A program made the translations under genes and the position numbers. Source: Halanaerobium saccharolyticum subsp. saccharolyticum DSM 6643 (GTDB lineage Bacteria > Bacillota > Halanaerobiia > Halanaerobiales > Halanaerobiaceae). Taken from it: a DNA stretch of 64,000 nt. This document shows positions 1 to 8,799 of the stretch, one piece after another (positions within the stretch are counted from its first letter, which is position 1; every line of letters starts with the position of its first letter). Under the pieces are notes generated by a model, which saw only the letters and a program-made list of their open reading frames with translations, was not told the DNA's origin and did not search any database. Where the stretch lies: the NCBI RefSeq assembly GCF_000350165.1, contig NZ_CAUI01000005.1, positions 682,001-746,000 of the forward strand, in the 5' to 3' direction.

Positions 1-1
1 T

Positions 2-526
2 GCGGCAATGTCACTGCTGCAGTCAGAAGATTATATTATAGCCTGTGAAGGTGATGTAGAAGGCGCAATGTCAATGTTAGCTCATCAGGCCGTTGGTGCA
101 GAAACACCATTTTTGGCAGATTTATCACAAGTTGATCTCGAAGAAGACTATGCTCTTTTATGGCACTGTGGAGTAGCTCCCTGTAATTTATGGGATGGCA
201 AATGTAATATTGCTCTTGATAGTTATTTTGCTGGAGGTAGAGGAGTTACAGCAGACTTTGTAATGAAAAGTGATGATTTTTCTGTACTAAGATTTGATTC
301 TGCTCAGGGAAAATATCGAGTCTTTTTACAAAAAGGTGAAGGTATTGAAATGGAAAAAGAATTAAAAGGTACCTACTTTAAAGGTAGATTTGAAAAGAAT
401 ATTAATGAAGTCCTGGATATGGTAGTCAAAAAAGGGGTAGCACATCATATTTCTGTAGTTTATGGAGATTACACAGCAGCTTTTGAGATATTTGCAGATC
501 TTAAAAATTGGGAAGTAATTAGATAA
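2..526 (+). CDS. Sugar isomerase, L-fucose/L-arabinose isomerase-like (C-terminal part)
   Basis: The reading frame is open from the window edge, so the gene begins upstream and only about 175 C-terminal residues are visible. The piece resembles the C-terminal region of the fucose/arabinose isomerase superfamily, which interconverts aldoses and ketoses in the cytoplasm using a divalent metal. Visible signatures are CEGD near the start, a plausible metal and substrate segment, and WHCG about 40 residues later, whose histidine is the expected metal ligand. It is followed by a sodium symporter, a sulfoquinovosidase-like GH31 enzyme, a kinase and an aldolase. I therefore infer that it may isomerise sulfoquinovose to 6-deoxy-6-sulfofructose. 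Family assignment is fairly good, but substrate is inference from neighbours. The DUF4867 protein in the same cluster is a competing candidate for the isomerase step. Confidence 0.7.
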   Translation, partial: AAMSLLQSEDYIIACEGDVEGAMSMLAHQAVGAETPFLADLSQVDLEEDYALLWHCGVAPCNLWDGKCNIALDSYFAGGRGVTADFVMKSDDFSVLRFDSAQGKYRVFLQKGEGIEMEKELKGTYFKGRFEKNINEVLDMVVKKGVAHHISVVYGDYTAAFEIFADLKNWEVIR

Positions 527-561
527 CTAATATAATTTTATTATAAAACTAAAAAATACAT

Positions 562-583
562 ACAATTAATCATGATTAATTGT
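562..583. promoter_or_regulatory. Perfect 22-nt palindrome, candidate operator
   Basis: The sequence at 562-583 reads identically on both strands, centred on CATG, with 11-nt half sites. It lies about 125 nt before the symporter gene and just upstream of a TATAAT at 639-644. Its position and symmetry suit a dimeric repressor, most simply the ROK protein encoded at 7579. The link to that regulator is inference. No run of T follows, so it is not an ordinary terminator for the upstream isomerase. Confidence 0.5.
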
Positions 584-707
584 TATTAGCTTAAGTTGAA
601 AAAATTTAATTGGAAAAAAATAATAATTTAGCCCTCTCTATAATAATAATAAGAATAATACAAGATGAGAGTTCAAAAAATACTCATTATTAACAGGGGG
701 AATAAAA

Positions 708-2510
708 ATGGATATAACTTACACATTAGTAACAGCAGCGATTTTTATGGGATTGGTTGCCTGGGTTTCTTATATAAAAACAAAAGGTGAAGTTTCAGAT
801 TCAGATGGATATTTTTTAGCTGGTAGAGGTTTAACTGGAATTTTTATTGCAGGTTCATTACTTTTGACAAATTTATCGGCAGAACAATTAATTGGCTTAA
901 ATGGCCAGTCATATCGTTTAAACTTATCAAATATGGGCTGGGAAGTTACAGCTGGAGTAGCAATTATTATCTTTGCTCTTTATCTACTTCCTAAATATTT
1001 AAGAGGGGCTTTTACAACCTTACCTGGTTTTTTAAGTGATCGTTATGATGAGGGTGTAAGAAGACTTTCGGTATATTTATTTATGATGGGTTATGTTTTT
1101 GTAACTATCCCTTCAGTCTTATATTCCGGCTCACTTGCAGTCTTAAGATTATTTGATGTACCAACATTATTCAATATATCTTATGCACAATCAGTCTGGG
1201 TAGTAGTCTGGATTGTAGGAATTATCGGATCAATTTATGCAATCTTTGGAGGCCTTAAGGCGGTTGCAGTTTCTGATACAATTAACGGAATGGGACTTTT
1301 AATAATTGGTATTTTAATGCCGATCCTTGGCTTTGCCGCGCTTGGTGATGGCAGTGTGATAGAGGGTATGAAATATATTACAATTAATCACGCAGATAAG
1401 TTAAATGCAATCGGTGGTCCCAATGATTCAATTCCATTTGGAACCTTATTTACCGGGATGATTTATGCTAACTTATTTTACTGGGGTACCAACCAGTATG
1501 TAATTCAGAGAACTTTAGGTGCTAAAGATCTGGCTCAAGGTCAGAAAGGTGTTATCATTACAGGATTCTTTAAAATCTTAGTACCATTTATGATGATGAT
1601 TCCTGGAGTTATTGCCTTTCACCTTTATGGAGCCGATATGGCCTCAGTTGACTTAGCTTTTCCAACCTTAGTCAGTGATTTATTACCAACTGCCTTATCT
1701 GGTTTCTTCCTAGCTGTGCTTTTAGGAGCGGTCTTAAGTTCATTTAACTCACTTTTAAACAGTGCTGCTACAATGTTTGTTTTAGATATTTATAAACCAC
1801 ATTTTAATCCAGATGCAGATGATGCAAAGCAGATAAAAGTAAGTAAGATTTTTGGAATTATTGTTGCTCTGATTTCCTTTGTAGTTTCTCCAATGCTGAT
1901 GCACGCCCCAGATGGAGTTTGGGATTTAATTAGAAGTTTCACCGGTTTTTTCAATATCCCAATTATAGTTCTTGTAATGGTTGGAGTTTTAACCAGAAAA
2001 GTTCCTGCAAAAGCAGCTAAAATCGTTGTCTATTTCCACGTAGTTACATATTATATGCTGGTTTGGGGTCTGGAATCATTATTTGGCTGGTCAGTACCAA
2101 TTCACTTTGTTCATGTTTACTTTATTCTTTTCTGGACAGAGGTTGCAATGATGCTTGCTATAGGTAAAATGTCACCTAAAAAAGAAGGCTGGAGCTATCA
2201 GAGTAAAGCTAGGGTTGATATGAAACCATGGAAATATTCACTATTAACATCAGTTGTTTTAGGATCAGCAATTATCTTTACTTACCTATTATTCTCTAAA
2301 ATAGGGCTTGCTTACCCACATGCAACAGTTTCTCCAAATTTCTGGAAATCAATAGTCATATTACTTGGTTTTACAGGAGTTGCAGCTTATTTAAGTGTTA
2401 ATACTTTATATGATAAATATAAAAATTATATCTTAGAACAGCAGCGAAAAGAAGTTATCGATTCCGAATCTGAGGTCTACGAAGATGTTCTTGAGCAGGA
2501 GGCATTATAA
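708..2510 (+). CDS. Sodium/solute symporter (SSS family), probable sulfoquinovose or glycoside importer
   Basis: This 600-aa protein has many hydrophobic segments across its whole length and belongs to the sodium:solute symporter family, whose members import sugars, anions or amino acids with sodium. The N-terminal helix is followed by a GYFLAGRGLTG segment and an unwound NLSAEQLIG region typical of SGLT-like proteins. A short acidic tail ends the protein. The start is ATG after a clear GGGGG ribosome site. Its stop codon overlaps the start of the GH31 gene by one base, so the two are translationally coupled. Being fused into a glycosidase, kinase and aldolase operon, it is probably the substrate importer. 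The specific substrate, sulfoquinovose or its glyceryl glycoside, is inferred from the GH31 enzyme. Sodium coupling fits a halophile. Confidence 0.85.
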   Translation: MDITYTLVTAAIFMGLVAWVSYIKTKGEVSDSDGYFLAGRGLTGIFIAGSLLLTNLSAEQLIGLNGQSYRLNLSNMGWEVTAGVAIIIFALYLLPKYLRGAFTTLPGFLSDRYDEGVRRLSVYLFMMGYVFVTIPSVLYSGSLAVLRLFDVPTLFNISYAQSVWVVVWIVGIIGSIYAIFGGLKAVAVSDTINGMGLLIIGILMPILGFAALGDGSVIEGMKYITINHADKLNAIGGPNDSIPFGTLFTGMIYANLFYWGTNQYVIQRTLGAKDLAQGQKGVIITGFFKILVPFMMMIPGVIAFHLYGADMASVDLAFPTLVSDLLPTALSGFFLAVLLGAVLSSFNSLLNSAATMFVLDIYKPHFNPDADDAKQIKVSKIFGIIVALISFVVSPMLMHAPDGVWDLIRSFTGFFNIPIIVLVMVGVLTRKVPAKAAKIVVYFHVVTYYMLVWGLESLFGWSVPIHFVHVYFILFWTEVAMMLAIGKMSPKKEGWSYQSKARVDMKPWKYSLLTSVVLGSAIIFTYLLFSKIGLAYPHATVSPNFWKSIVILLGFTGVAAYLSVNTLYDKYKNYILEQQRKEVIDSESEVYEDVLEQEAL

Positions 2511-4519
2511 TGAAGATTATAGAAGAAAAAAATTCATTTAAAATTGAATATAATTCCAAAATTTTAATTGAACACAGCCAGCAATCTCCTTTTGCTTTTG
2601 CCGGCTCAGGTGATGCTGAATATAAAATGTATAGAGGTAATTTTGAGATAGAAGATTATTTAGAAAGCAGAGTACCACTGAAATATTTTCAAATAGAAGA
2701 AGAAGCCAATTATTCTCTAATCACCTTAAAAAGCAGCAGAGAAGGAGGGCTCAGCCTTAAGATTAAGGCTGGGCTTGTAGCTGGCAGGTTAAAACTTGAG
2801 TTTTTAGAAAGCTCCAGTGGGATTAATCGACTCTGGTTGAGATTAGCTGCAGATCAAGAAGAAAAAATATATGGTTGTGGTGAACAGCTTTCATATTTTA
2901 ATCTGAGAGGAAAAAACTTTCCCATCTGGACCTCTGAGCCTGGAGTTGGCAGAAATAAAGAAACATATACAACCTGGCAGGCAGATGTCAAAGATAAAGC
3001 GGGTGGTGACTATTATACTACCAATTATCCGCAGCCAACTTTTATTTCTACCAAAAAATATTACTGTCATTTAGAAAGTACAGCTTATCAGGACTTTAAC
3101 TTTAAAAATGATGATTTTCATGAACTGGAAGTCTGGAACATTCCTGATTATCTGCTTTTTGAAACAGGTGAAAGTTATTTAGAATTAGTAGAAAAACTGA
3201 CAGCTTATCTAGGCAGACAGCCTGAACTACCAGAATGGGTCTATAATGGACTTATACTGGGTATCCAGGGAGGTACAGATTTTGTATTAGAACAGAAAGA
3301 AAAATTAAAAGAAAATGGAGTTGAGTTATCAGCTCTCTGGTGTCAGGACTGGCAGGGTGTAAAGCATACATCTTTTGGTAAAAGATTAAGCTGGAACTGG
3401 GAATGGAACCAGGAGCTATATCCTGAACTTGATCAGAAACTAAAAGAATTAAAAGATGAAGATATTCGTTTTATGGGTTATATTAATCCTTATGTCTTAG
3501 AAGGTAAAAGCCTTTATCAGGAGGCAGCAGCCAACGATTATCTGGCCTATGACAGTGAGGGTGAGATTTATTTAGTAGACTTCGGTGAATTTTACTGTGG
3601 AGTTGTTGATTTCACCAACCAAGATGCTTTTAACTGGTATAAAGAAGTAATTAAGGAAAATTTAATAGATTTTGGTCTTGACGGTTGGATGGCTGACTTT
3701 GGAGAATATCTACCAACTGACTGTGTTTTAAGTAATGGTAAGAGTGCAGAAATTATGCATAATGCCTGGCCTGCAATCTGGGCCCAAGTTAATTATGAGG
3801 CGGTAAAAGAAGCAGGTAAATTAGAGGAAGTTCTCTACTTTATGAGAGCTGGTTTTACAGGCAATCAAAAATACTGCACCTTAATGTGGGCCGGAGATCA
3901 GAGTGTCAATTGGAGTCTTGATGATGGTCTGGCCTCAGTAATTCCTGCAGCTTTATCAATGGGAATGACAGGTTGTGGTCTGCACCATAGTGATATAGGT
4001 GGTTATACAAGTCTGCACGGCAATATTAGAACTAAAGAGTTATTTATGCGCTGGGCAGAAATGGGAGCCTTTACTCCAGTTATGAGAACTCATGAGGGTA
4101 ATAGACCTTCAGAAAACTTCCAGGTCTATAATGATCAAGAAGCAATTAATCATTTAGCTCGAATGACTAAAATCTATAAAAAACTAAGTAAATATATTAA
4201 AGCAGCAGTTAAAGAAAATACCGAAAAAGGAATACCAGTTCAGCGACCTCTTTTTATGCATTACGAAGCTGATCAAAAATGCTATGATCTTAAATATCAA
4301 TATTTGTTGGGAAGAGATCTATTAGTAGCACCCGTTTATCAAAAAGAAAAAGACGAATGGGAAGTATATTTACCCGAAGATAAGTGGATTCATCTCTGGA
4401 GCGGCAAAGAATTTAATGGAGGCGAAATTAAAGTTAAAGCTCCCCTGGGCCAACCCCCAGTATTTTATAGAAAAGATTCCGAATCCAGGCAGCTTTTTGA
4501 GGAGGTAGCTGAAATCTAA
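2510..4519 (+). CDS. Sulfoquinovosidase, GH31 (YihQ-like)
   Basis: This 669-aa GH31 alpha-glycosidase would release sulfoquinovose from sulfoquinovosyl glycerol, a breakdown product of plant and algal sulfolipid. From memory it aligns closely with E. coli YihQ from the catalytic barrel to the C-terminus, with a constant offset of nine residues. The nucleophile is D396 in WMADFGEYLPTD and the acid/base is D463 in MWAGDQ. The residues that contact the sulfonate in YihQ (Q288, R301, W304, Y508) correspond to Q279, R292, W295 and Y499 here, all identical. Those residues separate sulfoquinovosidases from ordinary alpha-glucosidases. There is no signal peptide, so it acts in the cytoplasm after uptake. 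The ATG overlaps the symporter stop codon, and its own stop overlaps the next gene. I am confident of the family and fairly confident of the specificity. Confidence 0.88.
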   Translation: MKIIEEKNSFKIEYNSKILIEHSQQSPFAFAGSGDAEYKMYRGNFEIEDYLESRVPLKYFQIEEEANYSLITLKSSREGGLSLKIKAGLVAGRLKLEFLESSSGINRLWLRLAADQEEKIYGCGEQLSYFNLRGKNFPIWTSEPGVGRNKETYTTWQADVKDKAGGDYYTTNYPQPTFISTKKYYCHLESTAYQDFNFKNDDFHELEVWNIPDYLLFETGESYLELVEKLTAYLGRQPELPEWVYNGLILGIQGGTDFVLEQKEKLKENGVELSALWCQDWQGVKHTSFGKRLSWNWEWNQELYPELDQKLKELKDEDIRFMGYINPYVLEGKSLYQEAAANDYLAYDSEGEIYLVDFGEFYCGVVDFTNQDAFNWYKEVIKENLIDFGLDGWMADFGEYLPTDCVLSNGKSAEIMHNAWPAIWAQVNYEAVKEAGKLEEVLYFMRAGFTGNQKYCTLMWAGDQSVNWSLDDGLASVIPAALSMGMTGCGLHHSDIGGYTSLHGNIRTKELFMRWAEMGAFTPVMRTHEGNRPSENFQVYNDQEAINHLARMTKIYKKLSKYIKAAVKENTEKGIPVQRPLFMHYEADQKCYDLKYQYLLGRDLLVAPVYQKEKDEWEVYLPEDKWIHLWSGKEFNGGEIKVKAPLGQPPVFYRKDSESRQLFEEVAEI

Positions 4520-5232
4520 TGACAATTACAAAAGAAAATGAATTAAAAGTTAGAGATTTAATCAGCCCTAAAGGCAGTCGCCTGGCGGAATTGAATAAAT
4601 TGAATCCCGGTCTGAATATCAAAGATGTTAGAGAAAATTCTTTTATTAAATACGGTAGATTAATTGAAAATTATGATCTGTCTGTAATAAGCAATTACCT
4701 GAAAGAAAAGACTGAAATTCCTGAAAGAGGAAATACTTATCAGCCAGATTTAGCTGCATTAGCAGGATCTCAAATAAAAAAAGATCTCGAAAATGATTTT
4801 TATGGTGAAATGCCGATAGAAATAGGATACTGTAATGGGAAAAACCAACATTTAGGTGCACTAGAATATCATAAAGGTGCAGAAATAAATATTGCAGTTA
4901 CAGATCTAATTTTACTTTTAGGAAAAGTTCAGGATATTGAAAATGGCAAATATAATTCCGAAAATGTTGAGGCTTTTTATCTTAAAAAAGGTACGATAGT
5001 AGAAATTTATGGAACAACACTGCATTTTGCTCCCTGCAAAGTAGAAAAAGCAGGTTTTAAGTGTGCAGTTATTTTACCTGATCAGACTAATTTAGCCCTA
5101 GAGAAAAGTAAAAATGATGATTTTTTATTTGCTAAAAACAAATGGCTTTTAGCACATCCTGAAAATAAAAGAATGATTGAAAAAGGGGCTAAAGCAGCAA
5201 TTTATGGCCCGAATATTAAAATTGAAATTTAA
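4519..5232 (+). CDS. DUF4867 family protein, possible cupin-type sugar isomerase
   Basis: This 237-aa soluble protein belongs, by my reading, to DUF4867. The C-terminal half looks cupin-like. It has an EYHKGAEIN segment that could give a histidine and a glutamate to a metal, and about 60 residues later a TTLHFAPC segment with another histidine. Cupin proteins of this layout include sugar isomerases such as lyxose isomerase. The gene is coupled to the sulfoquinovosidase gene by a one-base overlap and precedes the kinase and aldolase genes. I recall DUF4867 proteins in reported Firmicutes sulfoquinovose clusters but cannot verify it here. A role as sulfoquinovose/sulfofructose isomerase or mutarotase is inference. 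The fucose-isomerase-like gene at the window start is the alternative isomerase. Confidence 0.6.
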   Translation: MTITKENELKVRDLISPKGSRLAELNKLNPGLNIKDVRENSFIKYGRLIENYDLSVISNYLKEKTEIPERGNTYQPDLAALAGSQIKKDLENDFYGEMPIEIGYCNGKNQHLGALEYHKGAEINIAVTDLILLLGKVQDIENGKYNSENVEAFYLKKGTIVEIYGTTLHFAPCKVEKAGFKCAVILPDQTNLALEKSKNDDFLFAKNKWLLAHPENKRMIEKGAKAAIYGPNIKIEI

Positions 5233-5272
5233 GAAATTATTAATAAGCTTATTTGCTGAGGAGTGATAGTAA

Positions 5273-6406
5273 ATGCCTTTAGAAAAAAATAGAGTAAGTT
5301 ATACTCAAAAAGCAAAAAATAGATTAGATAAAATTGAAACTAAAAATTTAAATCAGAATGTACTTTTTGGTTTTGATGGATTTATAGATAATATTTGGAC
5401 TCTTGTATCAGAAAGAAATTCAGTTGAGGATTATAAAGTTATGAATTCAATGCTGACTTTAAATCAAAGGATTAAAGATTCAGCTGGAGGCGGCCTCAGC
5501 ACAGAAATTTTAAAAAAAGATAAGAGAGCAGGGGGATTTAATGCCAATACTGCCCGAGTTTTAAATTATCTGGGGATTAATACAACCTTACTTTCGCTTT
5601 TTGGAGAAAAAGAAAATGATGAGGTTTTTAAAGATCTTGTCAAAGATTCGGAAATAATAAGTTTAGGAGATCCCTGCTCAGCTCAAATCTTTGAGTTTGA
5701 AGATGGTAAGCTGATGTTTCCAAATAATGAAAATATACGTAAAATGAACTGGAATCAGCTTAAAAATAAAGTTGGTTTAACTAAATTAATAGAAATTATA
5801 GATCAAGCTGATCTCCTTGCTTTTGGCTACTGGTCAAATATGCCTTATTATGACACAATAATTAAGGGAATTATAGAAGAAGTTATTCCAAAAATTAAAG
5901 ATAAGAAGAGAAAAATGTTTATGGATTTTGGCAATGTAAAAAAAAGAAGTAATTATGATCTGGCAGAATTTTCAAGGAGTCTGGGAGCTTTAGAAAAATA
6001 TTTTGAACTAACAGTAAGTTTAAATAGAACTGAAACTATTGATACTGCCGCTGCCTTAGGAATTGAAACTGAACTAGAAAAAAATAATTATATTAATATT
6101 GCTCAAGAAATCAGAAAAGAAATGGGAATCTCAAACTTTGTGGTTCATACCAATAATTTTGCTTTAAGTGTTAATGATTCAGGTGCTCAAAAGTTAGAAC
6201 AGCCTTACTGTGAAAATCCTGTTGTGACAACCGGAGCAGGAGATACTTTTAATGGTGGTTATATTTCGGCAATGATTATTTCTGATGACCCAGAAATCAG
6301 ATTGGCAGCAGCCAGTTCAACAGCAGGCTATTTTATCAGAAATGCTGAGCCACCTACTTTAGAACAGTTAAAGACTTTTTTAAAAGGCTATGAATCATTA
6401 TTTTAA
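5273..6406 (+). CDS. PfkB/ribokinase-family sugar kinase, candidate sulfofructose kinase
   Basis: This 377-aa protein is a carbohydrate kinase of the PfkB family. It shows the N-terminal GGFNANTARVLNYLG motif that closes on the sugar and the C-terminal TTGAGDTFNGG motif with the catalytic aspartate and anion hole. It is longer than the usual 300-340 residues, mainly through an extended N-terminus and a middle insertion. Its start is an ATG seven bases after a GAGGAG site. In the cluster it sits between the DUF4867 protein and the class II aldolase, as expected for a kinase that phosphorylates a ketose at C1 before cleavage. With the upstream sulfoquinovosidase, 6-deoxy-6-sulfofructose is the likely substrate. 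E. coli uses YihV, also of this superfamily, for that step. Family is secure, substrate is inferred. Confidence 0.75.
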   Translation: MPLEKNRVSYTQKAKNRLDKIETKNLNQNVLFGFDGFIDNIWTLVSERNSVEDYKVMNSMLTLNQRIKDSAGGGLSTEILKKDKRAGGFNANTARVLNYLGINTTLLSLFGEKENDEVFKDLVKDSEIISLGDPCSAQIFEFEDGKLMFPNNENIRKMNWNQLKNKVGLTKLIEIIDQADLLAFGYWSNMPYYDTIIKGIIEEVIPKIKDKKRKMFMDFGNVKKRSNYDLAEFSRSLGALEKYFELTVSLNRTETIDTAAALGIETELEKNNYINIAQEIRKEMGISNFVVHTNNFALSVNDSGAQKLEQPYCENPVVTTGAGDTFNGGYISAMIISDDPEIRLAAASSTAGYFIRNAEPPTLEQLKTFLKGYESLF

Positions 6407-6466
6407 TTTAACATAGAAAGTTATTTAATTTTAGAATTATATTTGATAATAATTAGGAGAGATAAA

Positions 6467-7300
6467 ATGATTACTTTAAAAGAAATTTTAGCAGGAACAG
6501 AAAAGGGCTATGCAATCGGCAATTTTAACGTACATAATATGGAATATGTTCAGGGCGTTGTTGAAGCTGCAGAAGCAGCTCAATCACCTGTAATAATTGC
6601 AATTACCGAAAGACCACTTAAATATTATGGTATTGATTATTTAATTAATACAGTTAAAGCAGCAGAAAAAAATTGCTCAGTACCACTCTGTCTGCATTTA
6701 GATCACGGTGACAATTTGGATATTGTATTTAAGTGTATCGAAGCAGGTTTTTCTTCCGTAATGTATGATGGATCTCATCTGCCAATTGAAGAAAATATAG
6801 CCAACACAAAAAAAGTAGTAGAGAAAGCAGCAGAATATGGTATTTATCCAGAAGCAGAATTAGGTAAGCTGCAGGGTATTGAAGATGGAAAAGAATCAAC
6901 AGAAAGTGCTTTAACTGATCCAGAAGAAGCAAAACGATTTGTTGACGAAACAGGAATTGCAGTTCTGGCAGTTGCAGTAGGAACAGCACATGGCTTTTAC
7001 GATGGAGAACCCAAATTAGATTTTGAAAGACTTAAAGCAATTAGAGAAAAAGTTGAGGTGCCGCTTGTACTGCACGGAGGGTCTGGAGTACCTGCTAAAA
7101 GTGTAAAAAAAGCTATAGATATTGGTATTTCTAAGGTTAATGTTGGTACAGAGTTAAAAGTTGCTTTTAACCAGGGAATCAAGGGAGTCTGGGAGGAAAA
7201 TCCAGATGAAATAGAATGTACAGCAATCATGGGAGCAGCAAGAGAAGGAATAAAAAATAAAGTTATAGAAAAAATTGATTTATTCCGTTCAAATCTGTAA
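6467..7300 (+). CDS. Class II (zinc) ketose-bisphosphate aldolase, candidate sulfofructose-phosphate aldolase
   Basis: This 277-aa protein is a class II aldolase of the fructose/tagatose-bisphosphate type. Visible motifs are LHLDHGD with a zinc histidine and the catalytic aspartate, a PEAELG segment, VGTAHG with another zinc histidine, and LHGGSG for phosphate binding with the third zinc histidine. I chose the ATG at 6467, six bases after AGGAGA, rather than an in-frame TTG at 6443. It closes the kinase and isomerase series, so it likely splits a sulfofructose phosphate into dihydroxyacetone phosphate and sulfolactaldehyde. E. coli uses YihT, a class I aldolase, for that reaction, so this would be a non-homologous replacement. 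A plain fructose or tagatose bisphosphate activity cannot be excluded. A terminator follows at 7362. Confidence 0.75.
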   Translation: MITLKEILAGTEKGYAIGNFNVHNMEYVQGVVEAAEAAQSPVIIAITERPLKYYGIDYLINTVKAAEKNCSVPLCLHLDHGDNLDIVFKCIEAGFSSVMYDGSHLPIEENIANTKKVVEKAAEYGIYPEAELGKLQGIEDGKESTESALTDPEEAKRFVDETGIAVLAVAVGTAHGFYDGEPKLDFERLKAIREKVEVPLVLHGGSGVPAKSVKKAIDIGISKVNVGTELKVAFNQGIKGVWEENPDEIECTAIMGAAREGIKNKVIEKIDLFRSNL

Positions 7301-7361
7301 TTAGAAATTTTGCTTACAATTCTTAATTTTTTAAAACACTAAAAATTAAATAATCAAATTC

Positions 7362-7392
7362 GGGGCTGTTTTATCTGGACAGCCTCTTTTTC
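7362..7392 (+). terminator. Rho-independent terminator after the aldolase gene
   Basis: An eight-base stem (GGGGCTGT with ACAGCCTC, one wobble pair) encloses a nine-base loop and is followed by a T-rich run. It ends the catabolic operon before the ROK gene, which therefore has its own promoter. Confidence 0.75.
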
Positions 7393-7422
7393 TTATTTAA
7401 AAAATATCTATATAAATAATTA

Positions 7423-7451
7423 ACATAAAAGAGGATTAAAAACTTTTATGT
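7423..7451. promoter_or_regulatory. Inverted repeat upstream of the ROK gene
   Basis: Nine-base perfect arms, ACATAAAAG and CTTTTATGT, are separated by 11 bases about 130 nt before the ROK start. No T run follows. It may be an autoregulatory operator. It is unlike the palindrome at 562-583, so the same protein need not bind both. Confidence 0.35.
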
Positions 7452-7578
7452 CTAATATATTATTAACAGTAAAGATTATTAAAAAAACATAAAAACATAA
7501 AAAATATAAAATAGGAGAAAGTTTAATTTATAATAAATTAAACTCTTTAATCTAACTGTATTTTCAAGGGGGAGAATA

Positions 7579-8775
7579 ATGTCAGGTATTAATATGTCAA
7601 ATGTTAAATTAAAAAATCGAAGTTCTATTCTTAAACTATTAAGAAATCAGGGTTCAATGTCCAGAAAAGATATATCTGAGAAAATTGGCCTTACAGCTGC
7701 AGCAGTAAGTAATTTAATCAGTGATCTGATTGCAGAAGATTTAGTTAGCGAAATAGGGGAAGTTGATAATGGAGTTAAAAAATCAGGAAGACGAGAAATT
7801 CTAATTGATGTAAATTATGATAAATACAGTGTAGTTGCTATTGATATTGGTATAGATTTCACTAAAATTGCAATTGGTAATCTAGCCGGGGAAATAAAGG
7901 ATTCAACTTTTGTAAAAACTAATAAGGAGATTTCTCCAGCAGAATTTTTAAAAGAGTTGGCCCAAAAAGTTATTACTTTTCTCTGGGAAAATAATCAGGT
8001 TAAAGATGATATACTTGGTTTTGGAGTTGGTATGATTGGTCTGGTTGATTCAAAAAAAGGTTTGAGCAAACATGCCTATGGCCTCTGGGATCAAGAAGTT
8101 AAAATCAAAGAAAAGCTAGAAGAACTTTTAGAAATGAAAGTTGTAGTAGACAATAATGTGCGAGCGCTAGCTTTAGCAGAAATCAATCGGAATGATCAAG
8201 TAACAGGAGATAATATATTATTTATTAAATATGGGCCGGGGATAGGTTCTGCAATTATTTTAAATAATGAAATATATTATGGTAGTAATAATATGGCTGG
8301 AGAAATTGGTCATATGATTATTGATAATCAGGGAGAAAAATGCCGCTGTGGGCGCAGAGGTTGTTTGGAGACAAAAATATCGCAGAAGGCAATAATTAAA
8401 TATATTGCAGATAATTGTTCAATAAAAATCGATAAAAATGGAAAAAATAAAGAGCTTGATTTAGAAAAAGTATTTACAGATTTAAAAAGCAGCTGTCAGC
8501 AGGAAATTTTAAATAATATCTCATTCAATTTAGCTTTATCTGTTGCAAATGTAATAGCTCTTTATGATCCCTGTAAAATAATTTTGCACGGTAAGCCTTT
8601 TGAATATCCTGACTTTCTAGAATCTTTAAAAACAAACTTTAATAAAATAATTCCTGAGATAGATTTACAAAACTTCATTATTGCAAGTAAGCTTAATGCT
8701 GGTTATATTAGTGGAATTTCTTTGGCAGTTGAAAGACTGTTTTATGATTTTGGAGGAAAAGTTATTAAAGAATAG
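7579..8775 (+). CDS. ROK-family transcriptional regulator
   Basis: This 398-aa protein has an N-terminal winged helix-turn-helix (about residues 10-60, with the SRKDISEKIGLTAAAVSNLI recognition region) and a ROK sugar-kinase-like domain. The ROK part shows the AIDIGIDFTKIAIG phosphate motif and the zinc motif CRCGRRGCLE near residue 260. Proteins of this type (NagC, XylR, Mlc) repress sugar genes and let go when they bind the sugar or its phosphate. It follows the sulfoquinovose-type operon after a terminator, in the same direction, so it is probably the local repressor. The start follows a GGGGGAG ribosome site by five bases. An in-frame ATG at 7594 is less well placed. The ligand is not deducible from the sequence. 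Confidence 0.88.
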   Translation: MSGINMSNVKLKNRSSILKLLRNQGSMSRKDISEKIGLTAAAVSNLISDLIAEDLVSEIGEVDNGVKKSGRREILIDVNYDKYSVVAIDIGIDFTKIAIGNLAGEIKDSTFVKTNKEISPAEFLKELAQKVITFLWENNQVKDDILGFGVGMIGLVDSKKGLSKHAYGLWDQEVKIKEKLEELLEMKVVVDNNVRALALAEINRNDQVTGDNILFIKYGPGIGSAIILNNEIYYGSNNMAGEIGHMIIDNQGEKCRCGRRGCLETKISQKAIIKYIADNCSIKIDKNGKNKELDLEKVFTDLKSSCQQEILNNISFNLALSVANVIALYDPCKIILHGKPFEYPDFLESLKTNFNKIIPEIDLQNFIIASKLNAGYISGISLAVERLFYDFGGKVIKE

Positions 8776-8799
8776 ATTAAATTAAAAGAAGGGATTATT

